DNA of 64,000 bases from contig CALVMR010000001.1 in assembly GCA_944346885.1 (NCBI GenBank), positions 25,884 to 89,883 on the forward strand. The letters are read 5' to 3'. Each line of letters opens with the position of its first letter. Position 1 is the stretch's first letter. This DNA comes from an uncultured Clostridia bacterium. GTDB taxonomy: Bacteria > Bacillota > Clostridia > Christensenellales > Borkfalkiaceae. A program made the translations under genes and the position numbers. This document shows positions 18,269 through 27,605 of this stretch, piece by piece. The notes under the pieces were generated by a model. That model searched no databases. It had not been told where the DNA came from and saw only the letters and a list, made by a program, of their open reading frames with translations.

Positions 18269-18366
18269 GCGGCGCAAAATACGAAGCGGCGCAAAATACG
18301 TGTTCGGCGCAAAATACGAAGCGGCGCAGAATACGAAGCGGCGCAGAATACGAAGCGGCGCAAAAG
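18269..18366. repeat. 17-bp tandem repeats before the maturase start
   Basis: About five copies of a 17-bp unit of the form GCGGCGCAAAATACGAA (18269-18285, 18286-18302, a shifted variant to 18320, 18321-18337, 18338-18354), then a partial copy running up to the maturase ribosome-binding site. A unit of 17 is not a multiple of three, arguing against coding. Confidence 0.9.
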
Positions 18367-18377
18367 AGGAGAACGGC

Positions 18378-19694
18378 ATGGTACACGTTTTTCAAAACCA
18401 CGGGCAATATTATATTTTCGATACGGGCAGCGCGTCGTTGCACGCCTGCGACGAAACGGCGGCGCGCCTGCTTGCCGAGCGGCTGGGGCAGGGCGCGGCG
18501 GATGTTTCCGCCGCCGAGCGCGCCGAATACGAAGCGGATTTTGCCGAGTTGGAGCGGGAGGGGCTGCTGTTCGCGCCCGAACCCTCCGTTTGCCCGGCGA
18601 AGTCAGACGAGGTAAAGGCGCTGTGCCTGCATATCTGCCACGACTGCAACCTGCGCTGCAAGTACTGTTTTGCCGACGAGGGCGCGTATCATGCGCCGCG
18701 GCAGTTCATGACCTTTGAAACGGCAAAGCGCGCGATTGATTTTCTCATCGAACATTCGGGCAGCCGCCGCGTGCTGGAAACGGATTTTTTCGGCGGCGAA
18801 CCGCTGATGAATTTCGACGTCGTAAAACAGACGGTCCTCTACGGCAAGGCGGAGGCGGCGAAGCGGGGCAAAAAATTTCTGTTTACCCTTACCACCAACG
18901 GGGTGCTGCTCAAAGGCGAGATCGCCGACTTTTTGAACGAAGAGTTTGAAAACGTCGTTCTGAGTTTGGACGGCCGCCCCGAAGTGCACGACGCCGTGCG
19001 CAAAACGGTGAACGGCAAGGGCAGTTTTTCCGCCTGTTACGAAAATATCAAAAATTTCGTGAAGATGCGCGGCGGCAAAAAATATTACGTGCGCGGCACC
19101 TTCACCGCCAAAAATCTCGGTTTTTCCAAAGACGTGCTCTTTTTGGCGGATAGCGGCTTTGCGAGCATTTCGATGGAGCCCGTCGTCACCGACATCCCCG
19201 AACTTGCCATCACCGAGGCGATGCTGCCGCGCATCTGCGAAGAGTACGACGTGCTCTGCGACGCGTATTTGCGCCGCCGGCGCGAAGGGCGCGGGTTCGG
19301 CTTTTTCCATTTCGACATCGATTTGGAGGGCGGACCCTGCCTCTCCAAGCGGGTGAGCGCCTGCGGGGCGGGCAACGAGTACCTTTCGGTGCTGCCCAAC
19401 GGTGATATTTATCCCTGCCACCAGTTTGCGGGGGATACGAATTTCCGCATGGGGAGCGTGTACGGCGGCACGGTCGATCCCGCGCTGCGCGGAAAGTTCA
19501 AAACGTCCTGCCTGTTCACCCGCAGGGCGTGCGACGGCTGCTTTGCAAAGTTTATTTGCAGCGGCGGGTGCAGTGCGAACAACTATCACTTCAACGGCGA
19601 TATCGACGTGCCCTATGCCGTCACCTGCGCGATGATGAAAAAGCGCATCGAATGCGCCATGCACATCCTCGCCGAAAAAAAGAAAGAGAAATGA
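18378..19694 (+). CDS. scfB: SCIFF peptide maturase (radical SAM, SPASM-type)
   Basis: 438 residues. The radical SAM 4Fe-4S motif CNLRCKYCF is near residue 90, after an N-terminal peptide-recognition domain (residues 1-75) that begins MVHVFQNHGQYYIFDTGS, typical of this maturase. The C-terminal third carries auxiliary cluster cysteines (SACGAGNEY, DIYPCHQF, CDGCFAKFICSGGCSAN), as in SPASM enzymes. It installs the thioether bridge in the SCIFF peptide using SAM. The start at 18378 has AGGAG and matches family N termini; the frame extends further upstream through the 17-bp repeats without homology. Confidence 0.96.
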   Translation: MVHVFQNHGQYYIFDTGSASLHACDETAARLLAERLGQGAADVSAAERAEYEADFAELEREGLLFAPEPSVCPAKSDEVKALCLHICHDCNLRCKYCFADEGAYHAPRQFMTFETAKRAIDFLIEHSGSRRVLETDFFGGEPLMNFDVVKQTVLYGKAEAAKRGKKFLFTLTTNGVLLKGEIADFLNEEFENVVLSLDGRPEVHDAVRKTVNGKGSFSACYENIKNFVKMRGGKKYYVRGTFTAKNLGFSKDVLFLADSGFASISMEPVVTDIPELAITEAMLPRICEEYDVLCDAYLRRRREGRGFGFFHFDIDLEGGPCLSKRVSACGAGNEYLSVLPNGDIYPCHQFAGDTNFRMGSVYGGTVDPALRGKFKTSCLFTRRACDGCFAKFICSGGCSANNYHFNGDIDVPYAVTCAMMKKRIECAMHILAEKKKEK

Positions 19695-19697
19695 ACC

Positions 19698-19717
19698 GCC
19701 GCCCCTTGCGGGGCGGC
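19698..19717 (+). terminator. Weak hairpin between the maturase and carbonic anhydrase genes
   Basis: An 8-bp stem (19698-19705 with 19710-19717) followed by only TTT. Confidence 0.4.
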
Positions 19718-19755
19718 TTTGCCGTGCGGCGGCGCGCGCAAAAAAGGAGAGAGCT

Positions 19756-20268
19756 TTGCAAAAGAAGATCGAGGCGGAGGAGGGCGTGTTCGTGCACGAA
19801 CGGGCGTACCTTGCGGGGCGGGTGCGCCTCGGCAAGGGGGCGAGCGTTTGGTGCGGCGCGTGCGTGCGCGGAGACATCGCCCCCGTTGTTGTGGGCAGGA
19901 ACACCAATATACAGGACAACGCCACCGTGCACGTCGGCGCGGGGCATCCCGCCGTGCTCGGCGAAGGCGTTACGGTGGGGCACAACGCCGTGGTGCACGG
20001 CTGCACGGTGGGGAACAACGTGCTCATCGGCATGCACGCCACGGTGCTGGACGGGGCGGTGATCGGCGAAAACTGCATCATCGGCGCGGGAACGCTCATC
20101 CCGCAGCGCAAGGTCATTCCGCCCGGCAGCGTCGTGTTCGGAAACCCGTTCCGCATCCTTCGCACGGCAACGGAGGCAGACCTTGCCGCCATCCGCGAAA
20201 ACGCGGAGGCGTACCGCAGGCTGGCGGAGGCATACGCCGATGAAAATATCGCGGAGAATTTGGGATAA
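19756..20268 (+). CDS. Gamma carbonic anhydrase family protein
   Basis: A 170-residue left-handed beta-helix protein of the gamma-CA/YrdA type (hexapeptide repeats, e.g. LGEGVTVGHNAVVHGCTVGNN). Metal ligands are recognisable as His residues in NATVHVG, VGHNAVVHG and GMHATV. The family hydrates CO2 in some members; many stand-alone bacterial members are weak or inactive, so activity is uncertain. It begins at TTG 19756 behind AGGAGAG. It sits between the SCIFF maturase and the secD promoter. Confidence 0.88.
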   Translation: MQKKIEAEEGVFVHERAYLAGRVRLGKGASVWCGACVRGDIAPVVVGRNTNIQDNATVHVGAGHPAVLGEGVTVGHNAVVHGCTVGNNVLIGMHATVLDGAVIGENCIIGAGTLIPQRKVIPPGSVVFGNPFRILRTATEADLAAIRENAEAYRRLAEAYADENIAENLG

Positions 20269-20303
20269 TCGGGTAAAATCAAGAAAAAATCCGCTGTTTA
20301 CAC

Positions 20304-20332
20304 TTGACTAAACCGCGATTTTTTATTATAAT
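20304..20332 (+). promoter_or_regulatory. Promoter of secD-secF
   Basis: TTGACT (20304-20309), 17-nt spacer, TATAAT (20327-20332). Confidence 0.9.
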
Positions 20333-20441
20333 TATCGAGTATATTTCCGTATATTGCCGCGCAGTTTGCGCGGAATGCTGTTTGCAAGCGCCGTGCCCGT
20401 TTTGGCAGGGCAGCGCGCGGCAAATGAGAAAGGAGTAGGCA

Positions 20442-21869
20442 ATGGGCAAAGTAAAATCGGTGCTTCTGATCGTAGTCGTCACCGCTGTGCTCGCAGGGTT
20501 GCTGTTCATCGGCTTTGCGCCGAGCTTCCCCGTAGGGGCGAAAGATTATTTCAATTCGCTTCTTTCCAACATCGAGCTGGGCACAGATCTCGGCGGCGGG
20601 CACTACACCGTGTACTATCCGGAGGGCGTGCTTTCGGCAAGCGATTATAAGCTGGAAGAGCCGGAGGAGCAGCAAAAGTACACGCAGTACGGGGGCATCT
20701 ATCTTTCCAACGAGATCTATGACGGCGAAACGGTGGATGAAGAATTTGCCGCAGAGTTCGAGCGGGCGGCGGCTTCCATCCGTACCCGTTACGAATCGAT
20801 GGGCTTTATCAACACGCAGTTCTCCGTTGAAAACGATTACACCATCCGCGTGGCGATCCCTTCGGTGAGCGCCAACGTATCGCTTTCGAATGTTTTGACG
20901 CAGCTTGCTTTTGCGGGCAGCCTGCATATCACGGATACCGCCATTGCGACTTCTACCGCCGAGCGCGGCGCCGAAGTATGGGGCAGAGACCTCGTTTCTT
21001 CCGCAGGCATTGCGGGGGCGGAGGGGAACTATGCCGTAGCCATCCGTTTCACGCGCGAAGGGCGCGAAAAATTTGCCGCCCTCACCGCGGATATGATCAG
21101 TTCGGAAAGCACCACGCTGTATGTGTACGTCGGGATAAATCAGATCCTTTCGGTCAGCATCAGCGAAGAGATGGACCAAAGCACCATCTATATCAGCGGC
21201 AGTTTCGATACCCGTGAAGAGGCGCAGGCGGTTGCATCCGTCATCAATTCCGTGTTGGACGAAGAGGATGTATTCGACCTGAGCGTGACCTATTCCTATA
21301 TCTACGATCTTGCTCCCACGATGGGAGAAAACACGGCGCTGTGGATCGCCGTTTCAATCGGCGTGCTGTTTTTGGCGCTGATCGTCGTATCGCTGGTAAA
21401 ATACAAGGGCATGGGGCTGGCGTTCACCTATGGGTTCCTTACGTGGATGCTGGCGCTGCTGCTGTGCGTATCGCTGATCGGCGGCATCGTGGTCGATTTC
21501 GGCGGCGTGCTCGCCATCGTGCTCTCTTCCGTGCTCATGGCGGGGTTCAGCTATTACGCCTACCGCAACATCCGCGGCGAGTTCGAAACGGGCAAAACGC
21601 TGACCGCCTCCATCAAAGCGGGCTTTAAAAAGAGCATCGCCCTTACCTTAGACGTGCACATCGTGCTGGCGCTGGCGGCGCTTGTGCTTTGGCTTGTTTC
21701 GGTAGGAACGGTCTCCTTTGCCGCGCTCATCTTCTTGCTCGGCACCGCGCTTTCGGGCGTGTGCACGCTGCTGGTAACGCGCTTCTATCTGTATATGTTC
21801 ATGGCGCAGCCAAGCAATAAGATCGCATTCTGCAATTTCAAGAGGGAGGAAACGGAAGAGGATGAATAA
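20442..21869 (+). CDS. secD: SecD-like protein translocase subunit, divergent
   Basis: 475 residues. An N-terminal membrane helix (8-26), a large extracytoplasmic region (about 30-300), then five C-terminal membrane helices, the SecD plan. The canonical GLDLRGG near the N terminus appears as GTDLGGG (47-53). In the fourth membrane segment the almost invariant V-D-A-N, which holds the proton-relay Asp (Asp340 in Thermus SecDF), is replaced by L-M-A-G-F (365-369). The following 'IRGEFETGKTLTASIKAGFKKS' keeps the family pattern, so the alignment is secure. It overlaps secF by 8 bases. Either the lineage uses another energising route or SecDF here is not proton-driven. Confidence 0.9.
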   Translation: MGKVKSVLLIVVVTAVLAGLLFIGFAPSFPVGAKDYFNSLLSNIELGTDLGGGHYTVYYPEGVLSASDYKLEEPEEQQKYTQYGGIYLSNEIYDGETVDEEFAAEFERAAASIRTRYESMGFINTQFSVENDYTIRVAIPSVSANVSLSNVLTQLAFAGSLHITDTAIATSTAERGAEVWGRDLVSSAGIAGAEGNYAVAIRFTREGREKFAALTADMISSESTTLYVYVGINQILSVSISEEMDQSTIYISGSFDTREEAQAVASVINSVLDEEDVFDLSVTYSYIYDLAPTMGENTALWIAVSIGVLFLALIVVSLVKYKGMGLAFTYGFLTWMLALLLCVSLIGGIVVDFGGVLAIVLSSVLMAGFSYYAYRNIRGEFETGKTLTASIKAGFKKSIALTLDVHIVLALAALVLWLVSVGTVSFAALIFLLGTALSGVCTLLVTRFYLYMFMAQPSNKIAFCNFKREETEEDE

Positions 21870-22929
21870 GCTGTTTTCCGGCAAGCGTCTGCTCATCGTC
21901 TGCCTTGTGCTGAGCCTTGTGCTCCTGTGCGCGGGGGCGTTCGTTTTCGGGTTCCTCGGTTTCAACCAAGATTCTACGACGAAAGATCCCGTATCCGTGG
22001 AGGTAAGCGGCGCGATCCCTTCTTTAACGGAAGAAGCGCGCGGCTCGCTCCTCGATTTTTGCAAAGACTATATTACGGAAGAGGGGTATACCGTTTCTTC
22101 CGTGCGGTATGACAGCGATACCTCGCTGCTGAACGGCACGCTTGCGTTCCGCCTTGCCGTTTCGGCGGAAAAAGCCGAAGAAGGCGCGCTGGAAGCGCTG
22201 GCTGACGGGTTGGAAGATGCGGTATCCGCTCTGACGGAGGAGCAGGTCGCCGGCATCGAACTCGTCCGCGAGGAGATCTCCGTCGTTTCCACCGTGCGGG
22301 AAAGCATTCCCATGAAAAGTTACGTTTGGCGCACTGCGGTGGCGGGCGCCGTCGTGCTCGTGATCGCGTTTGCATACACCGCGATCCGCTTCCGCCCCGG
22401 CATGGGGCTTACCGTGCTCGCCGCGGGCGTGCACGACGTATTGCTTACCCTCGCGCTCGTCGCGCTCTTCCGTCTGCCCGTCGGGGTCACGCTCTTGGCG
22501 GTGGCGGCGTTTTCGCTGCTCACTTCGCTGCTGTTCAATCTTTCCGTCTGCGGCAGGATCCGCGCCGATCTGCGCAAAGAGGAGTGGAAAGAGCTCTCCG
22601 CGCAGGAGGCGGTCTCCCGCTCGCTGGGAGAGAGCGTGCGCACCGTCGGCAAAGGCGCGGCGGCGCTGGCAGTGTTTTGCATCGTCATCGGCGTGGTGGG
22701 CGCGGTGCTCGGCATCGATCTTGCCTTTGCCATGGTCGGCGGGCTGATCGCCGTCGTCGTATCCGCGTATTCCGCGCTGCTGTTTGCCCCGTCGCTGTTC
22801 GTGCGCATCAAGGCGCGCACGGATGCGCGCAAGGCGGAACGCGCCCGTTACGACTATGTGCCCGAAAAGGAGCGCAAAAAGCGGGAAAAGGAAAAGGCAC
22901 AGCAGGAGGCAGCCTCCGCCGAAGAATAA
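21862..22929 (+). CDS. secF: SecF-like protein translocase subunit, divergent
   Basis: 355 residues. N-terminal membrane helix at 9-32, extracytoplasmic domain to about 148, then five membrane helices and a Lys/Glu-rich tail. The family stretch AGVHDVLLTLALVALFRLPVGVT (about 195-215) is clear. The usual S-V-N-D-T-V-V-V-F-D-R-I-R reads S-L-L-F-N-L-S-V-C-G-R-I-R (222-234), so both conserved aspartates and the Asn are lost while R-I-R is kept. This parallels the missing Asp in SecD. It overlaps secD by 8 bases, so the pair is translationally coupled. Confidence 0.9.
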   Translation: MNKLFSGKRLLIVCLVLSLVLLCAGAFVFGFLGFNQDSTTKDPVSVEVSGAIPSLTEEARGSLLDFCKDYITEEGYTVSSVRYDSDTSLLNGTLAFRLAVSAEKAEEGALEALADGLEDAVSALTEEQVAGIELVREEISVVSTVRESIPMKSYVWRTAVAGAVVLVIAFAYTAIRFRPGMGLTVLAAGVHDVLLTLALVALFRLPVGVTLLAVAAFSLLTSLLFNLSVCGRIRADLRKEEWKELSAQEAVSRSLGESVRTVGKGAAALAVFCIVIGVVGAVLGIDLAFAMVGGLIAVVVSAYSALLFAPSLFVRIKARTDARKAERARYDYVPEKERKKREKEKAQQEAASAEE

Positions 22930-23030
22930 GGAGAGCGCTTCCGCCGTGTGCGGAAAAACAGAACGGACCGGGGCGGGGGCGCAAGGCTCTCGCCCTTTGC
23001 TTTTTTCGCCGTGGAGAAAGGCGGGCAAAA

Positions 23031-23104
23031 AGCCGCCGCAAGGCGAGCGATGGGGCAAAAGAGCCGAAGCCGCCGCAAGGCGTACAGCCGGCACAAGAGC
23101 CGAA
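23031..23104. repeat. 37-bp imperfect direct repeat in the secF-recJ gap
   Basis: Two imperfect 37-bp units (23031-23067, 23068-23104) beginning AGCCGCCGCAAGGCG, and the start of a third. The 216-base gap has no other recognisable feature. Confidence 0.6.
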
Positions 23105-23145
23105 ATTGCCGCCAAGGAACGCGCGGCGGATAAAACGGAGCAGGA

Positions 23146-25449
23146 ATGAAAAAGATCGTATCCGAATTTGCATTTACCGAAGAAGAGAGCGCGCGCGTGC
23201 GGGCGCTGGCTTCGGCATGCGGTCTGCATGCCTGCACGGCGGCGATCTTGTATTCCCGCGGGGCGGATACGCCCGAAAAGGTGAAAAAATTTCTTTCGCC
23301 GTCCGCAAAAAATTTCCTTTCGCCCTTTTTGCTGCGCGGCATGCGCGAATTGGTCGCCGAACTTACCGCCGTAAAAGAGGCGGGCGGCACCGTTGCCGTG
23401 TTCGGCGATTACGATGCGGACGGCATCGGCGCGGCGGCGATCCTCTCGGAGGCGCTGCGCCGCTTCGGGGTGCGCGCCGCCGTACACGTTCCGGAGCGCG
23501 CGGAGGGCTACGGCATGACGGTCGCTGCGCTGGAAAAGCTGATCGACGAAGAGGCGCCCGCGCTCATCGTTACGGTGGATTGCGGCGTTTCCAACCGTGC
23601 CGAAGTGGAGTACATCAAATCGCGCGGAGTGCGCGTCGTCGTCACCGACCACCACGAACTGCCCGAAACGCTGCCCGATTGCATCGTCGTCAACCCGAAA
23701 TTGCAAGACGATTATCCGTACGACAATCTCTGCGGCGCGGGCGTCGCCTTTAAGATCGCCTGCGCGCTGCTCGGCGAGGACGCGTACGATTTGACGGACA
23801 TCGCCGCCGTTTCCACCGTGGCGGACAGCGTGCCGCTCATTGGCGAAAACCGAGACATCGTTGCGGAGGGGCTGCGGCGGATCAATCGTTCGCCCCGCCC
23901 CGCGCTGAAATATCTGCTCGCCACAAAAAAAGAGGAGACGGATGCGCAGACGCTCGCCTTCACCGTGGCGCCGCGCATCAATGCGGCGGGCAGGCTGGGG
24001 GACGCAAAGAGCGCCTTGCGCTTGCTCACGGAAACGAAAGAGAGCGAAATTTACGATCTGGCAGCCAAGCTGAACGCCTTTAACGCCGAGCGGCAGCAGC
24101 TGTGCGACGAGGTGTACAAAAGCGCCCGCCGCAAACTTGCCGAGGGCGGCGCGTACGACGATGCGATCTTGCTGTTCGGCGAAGATTGGAACCAAGGTTT
24201 GATCGGCATCGTGGCGGCGCGCCTTGCGGAGGAATTTAACCGCCCCGTGATCCTGTTTGCGGAAAAGGACGGGGTATTGAAAGGTTCGGCGCGCACGGTG
24301 GAAAACGTGAACATCTACGAGGCGCTGTGTGCCTGTTCGGAGTATTTGGAAGCGTTCGGCGGGCATGCGCAGGCGGCGGGCGTCACCGTGCGCAAGGATA
24401 AGTTTGAAGACCTGCGCCGCGCTCTGTGCCGCCACATTCGGGAGACATACGGGCAAGAAGCGTTTCTTCCGACCGTCGCCGTGTGCGCACGCGGCGTGCC
24501 CGATACGGCGCTCGCCAAAGAGCTGGAAGGGCTGGAACCGTGCGGCGTAGGGAACCGCAAACCGCTCTTTGCGCTGCGTGCGGAGCGCGTGGCGGCGGGC
24601 AGGCTCAAAGAGGGCTCTCCGCATGTGGTGTTCCGCGCGGAAGGGGCGGAGCTGGTCTGGTTCGGCGGCGGAAGATCTTTGGAACTTTTGGAGAGCGAGC
24701 TGCCCAAAGAGATCGTGTTCGAGTGCGGCGTTTCCCGCTTCCGCGGGCAGGAGAGCGTGCGGGGGATCGTGCGCGAGGTGCTCTTTTCTCATGACGGAGG
24801 GGAGAAGACCGCCCTGCACCGCTTCCGTTCCGTTTTGCGCACGGTAGCGGCAAAGCCGTGCGCGGTGCATGCCGTTTTCGAGAGCGGGCAGGCGCTGCGC
24901 GCGCGCATCGCCGCCGCGCGGGAGCGCTGCAAATACGGGCTGCTGCTGTTGACGGGAGAGCGGGTGCCGCCCGCGTTTGCGGAAGCGGCGGCGGGCTTGG
25001 AGGAAGAGCTGTTCCGCCCTGCTTCGCCCAACGTGGGCAATGCGCTCGTTGCGGCGCCTGCCGCCGATGAAGATTTTTCCATGTACCGCGAGATCGTGTT
25101 TTTGGAACAGCCCGCCTGCCTGCACTTTGCCTCGCTGGAAGGGCGTACGGTGTACGTCAACGCGGATGCGCCCTGTTCCGTGTTCGAGGGGCTGGATATC
25201 TCCCGCGAGGGGATGGCAAACGTGTACCGCGTGATCCGCGGCGGCGTTGCGGGGGAGAACAGCGTTGCGGCGGCTGCGGCGCAGACGGCGGTTCCGCCGC
25301 GGCAGTTCGTGTTTGCCGCCGAGGTGTTTGCGGAGCTGGGGCTGCTGCGCGCGGAGGGCGGCATGCTGCGCGCCGCGGCGGGAAAAAAGACGGAACTTGC
25401 AAAGTCCGCCATTTATCGGGCGGCTCTGCGCGGAGGAGAAGCGCTATGA
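23146..25449 (+). CDS. recJ: Single-stranded-DNA-specific exonuclease RecJ
   Basis: 767 residues. DHH-family phosphoesterase: motif I FGDYDADGIGA (about 86-96), Asp motif VTVDCGVSNR, DHH motif VTDHHELPE (about 167-175), DHHA1 nucleic-acid-binding region with GGHAQAAGVTV near residue 405. The long C-terminal region is family-typical for Bacillota. It degrades single-stranded DNA 5' to 3' in repair and recombination. Its stop overlaps the rsh start (ATGA), indicating coupling. Confidence 0.96.
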   Translation: MKKIVSEFAFTEEESARVRALASACGLHACTAAILYSRGADTPEKVKKFLSPSAKNFLSPFLLRGMRELVAELTAVKEAGGTVAVFGDYDADGIGAAAILSEALRRFGVRAAVHVPERAEGYGMTVAALEKLIDEEAPALIVTVDCGVSNRAEVEYIKSRGVRVVVTDHHELPETLPDCIVVNPKLQDDYPYDNLCGAGVAFKIACALLGEDAYDLTDIAAVSTVADSVPLIGENRDIVAEGLRRINRSPRPALKYLLATKKEETDAQTLAFTVAPRINAAGRLGDAKSALRLLTETKESEIYDLAAKLNAFNAERQQLCDEVYKSARRKLAEGGAYDDAILLFGEDWNQGLIGIVAARLAEEFNRPVILFAEKDGVLKGSARTVENVNIYEALCACSEYLEAFGGHAQAAGVTVRKDKFEDLRRALCRHIRETYGQEAFLPTVAVCARGVPDTALAKELEGLEPCGVGNRKPLFALRAERVAAGRLKEGSPHVVFRAEGAELVWFGGGRSLELLESELPKEIVFECGVSRFRGQESVRGIVREVLFSHDGGEKTALHRFRSVLRTVAAKPCAVHAVFESGQALRARIAAARERCKYGLLLLTGERVPPAFAEAAAGLEEELFRPASPNVGNALVAAPAADEDFSMYREIVFLEQPACLHFASLEGRTVYVNADAPCSVFEGLDISREGMANVYRVIRGGVAGENSVAAAAAQTAVPPRQFVFAAEVFAELGLLRAEGGMLRAAAGKKTELAKSAIYRAALRGGEAL

Positions 25450-27581
25450 ATACGGCGTTGCAAATGATCTACGACAATTACACGGGCGAAGAGCGCAACT
25501 TGCTCATCCGCGCCTATCATTTTGCCGAACAGGCGCACAGCGGGCAAAAGCGCGCCTCCGGCGAGGCGTATTTTATCCATCCCTGCGCCGTTGCGCAGAT
25601 CTTGATGGAGCTGGGGCTGGACTGCGCCACCATTGCCGCCGCGTTTTTGCACGACGTCATCGAAGATACGCCCGTCACCGAAGAGGATATCCGCGGCGGG
25701 TTCGGCGAAGAGGTTTTGCAGCTCGTATCCGGCGTGACCAAGCTGGATAAGATCTTTTTTAAATCGCACGAAGAGGAGGAGGCGGAAAATTTCCGCAAGA
25801 TCTTCGTGGCGATGGCGAAGGATATCCGCGTCATCATCATCAAACTTGCCGACCGCCTGCACAACATGCGCTCTTTGAATTTTCTCTCCAAAGAGCGGCA
25901 GCAGCGCATGGCGCGCGAAACGCTGGATATCTATACGCCGCTTGCGGGGCGGCTCGGTATTTCGCAGATCAAATGCGAGCTGGAAGACCTGTGCCTAAAA
26001 TACTTGGAGCCGGAGGCGTACGAATTTTTGGTGGAGAACATCCATCAAAAATTATACGAACGGCACAACTTTGTCGATTACGTCGTCAAAGAGATCAAAA
26101 GCATTTTAGACGAAAGCAAGATCGAAGGGGAGGTGTTCGGGCGCCCCAAGCATTTTTATTCCATCTACAAAAAAATGACGCAGCAAAACAAAACGCTCGA
26201 TCAGATCTACGACCTCACCGCCGTGCGCGTCATCGTGGGCACCGTAGACGAGTGTTATGAGGTGTTCGGCAAGATCCACAAGCGCTGGAAGCCCATCCCC
26301 GGCAGGATCAAAGATTACATCGCCACCCCCAAGCCGAACATGTACCAATCGCTGCATACGACCGTCGTCACCGATTTCGGGCAGCCGTTCGAGATCCAGA
26401 TCCGCACCTACGAGATGCACCGCACGGCGGAGTTCGGTATCGCCGCGCACTGGAAGTACAAAGAAAAGAAGGCGGACGATTCCGCCTTTACCGAGCGCCT
26501 CTCTTGGATCCGCGAAGTGTTAGATTGGGAGGGCGGCTTAAAAGATTCCAAAGATTTTATGGAATCTTTAAAGACCGAGCTGTATTCCAACGAGCTTTTG
26601 GTGTTTACCCCGAAGGGCAAGGTCATCTCCCTCGCCAAGGACGCCACGCCCATCGATTTTGCCTACGCCATCCACAGCGAGATCGGCAACCACTGCGTAG
26701 GGGCAAAGGTCAATTCCAAGATCGTGCCTCTCGGCGCCACGCTGCACACGGGAGACGTGGTGGAGGTGCTCACCAACCCCAATTCCAAGGGACCTTCTTG
26801 GGATTGGTTGAAGATCGTAAAATCGTCCAGCGCACGCGCCAAGATCAAGCAGTTTTTCAAACGCGAAATGAAGGACGAGAACATCAAACTCGGCAAAAGC
26901 ATGCTCGAATCGGAGGCGAAGCGGCGCGGCTATGCGCTTTCGGATATCCTCACCGAGCAGAGTTTCGGAAAGGTCGCCGAGCGTTTCTCCTTCGCCAATC
27001 AAGACGAAATGTTCGCCTCCGTCGGGTACGGCGCCATCACCGTCTACCAGGTCCTGTTCAAGCTCATCGATTATTACAAAAAGGAAGTGCCCAAACCGCC
27101 CACGTACCGCGGCGAAGTAAAAACGGATGCGGGCGGCGTCATCGTCAAGGGGCAAAGCGGGCTGTTAACGCGGTTTGCGGGCTGCTGCAACCCCGTGCCG
27201 GGGGATGAGATCGTCGGCTTTGTTTCGCGCGGAAGGGGGGTCGTCATCCATCGGGCAGACTGCCCCAACGTAAAAAACCTCGAAAGCGAAGGGGAGGAGC
27301 GCATCCTGCCCGCCGAGTGGGCGCAAACGAGCGGCAACCGCTTCGTTGCGGCGATCGTGATCCGCGCCAAGGACCAAGGCGTGGCGCTCTCGGTGCTCAC
27401 CTCCGTGGTCAGCGACATGCGGTTGATGATCGTCGGGGTAAATTCGCGCTTCGATAAAAACAAGACCGCCGTCATCGAGGCAAGCGTACGCCTCAACGGG
27501 AAAGAGGATATCGACCAGCTCATCAAAAAGATCCGGCAGGACGACCGCATCGACGAGGTGTTCCGCACGACGGCGAAGTAA
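25446..27581 (+). CDS. relA: Bifunctional (p)ppGpp synthetase/hydrolase (long RSH)
   Basis: 711 residues, full domain set: HD hydrolase (HPCAVAQIL, FLHDVIEDT, KLADRLHNMRSL), synthetase (GRPKHFYSIYKKM, NMYQSLHTTVV, EIQIRT), TGS (LLVFTPKGKVISLAKDATPIDFAYAIHSEIG near 385-415), helical and zinc-finger-like region (FAGCCNPVPGDEIVGF) and C-terminal ACT. The intact HD motif means hydrolase activity is retained, as in Rel of most Bacillota. It makes and removes the alarmone (p)ppGpp on ribosomes during starvation. It overlaps recJ by 4 bases. Confidence 0.97.
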   Translation: MNTALQMIYDNYTGEERNLLIRAYHFAEQAHSGQKRASGEAYFIHPCAVAQILMELGLDCATIAAAFLHDVIEDTPVTEEDIRGGFGEEVLQLVSGVTKLDKIFFKSHEEEEAENFRKIFVAMAKDIRVIIIKLADRLHNMRSLNFLSKERQQRMARETLDIYTPLAGRLGISQIKCELEDLCLKYLEPEAYEFLVENIHQKLYERHNFVDYVVKEIKSILDESKIEGEVFGRPKHFYSIYKKMTQQNKTLDQIYDLTAVRVIVGTVDECYEVFGKIHKRWKPIPGRIKDYIATPKPNMYQSLHTTVVTDFGQPFEIQIRTYEMHRTAEFGIAAHWKYKEKKADDSAFTERLSWIREVLDWEGGLKDSKDFMESLKTELYSNELLVFTPKGKVISLAKDATPIDFAYAIHSEIGNHCVGAKVNSKIVPLGATLHTGDVVEVLTNPNSKGPSWDWLKIVKSSSARAKIKQFFKREMKDENIKLGKSMLESEAKRRGYALSDILTEQSFGKVAERFSFANQDEMFASVGYGAITVYQVLFKLIDYYKKEVPKPPTYRGEVKTDAGGVIVKGQSGLLTRFAGCCNPVPGDEIVGFVSRGRGVVIHRADCPNVKNLESEGEERILPAEWAQTSGNRFVAAIVIRAKDQGVALSVLTSVVSDMRLMIVGVNSRFDKNKTAVIEASVRLNGKEDIDQLIKKIRQDDRIDEVFRTTAK

Positions 27582-27605
27582 AAGCGTTTGTAGAAGGCGT
27601 TTGCG

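Noticed and set aside
18269..18366. CRISPR array
   Set aside because: Contiguous 17-bp units without spacers and no cas genes; a simple minisatellite.
22784..23149. Frame after secF ending in a helical Ala/Glu-rich stretch, as if secF were frameshifted
   Set aside because: SecF ends normally at 22929; the following sequence consists of 37-bp repeats and shows no family match.
22024..25125. A 1033-codon minus-strand open frame across secF and recJ
   Set aside because: Antisense to two well-supported genes; composition is Arg/Ala/His-rich as expected of an antisense shadow.
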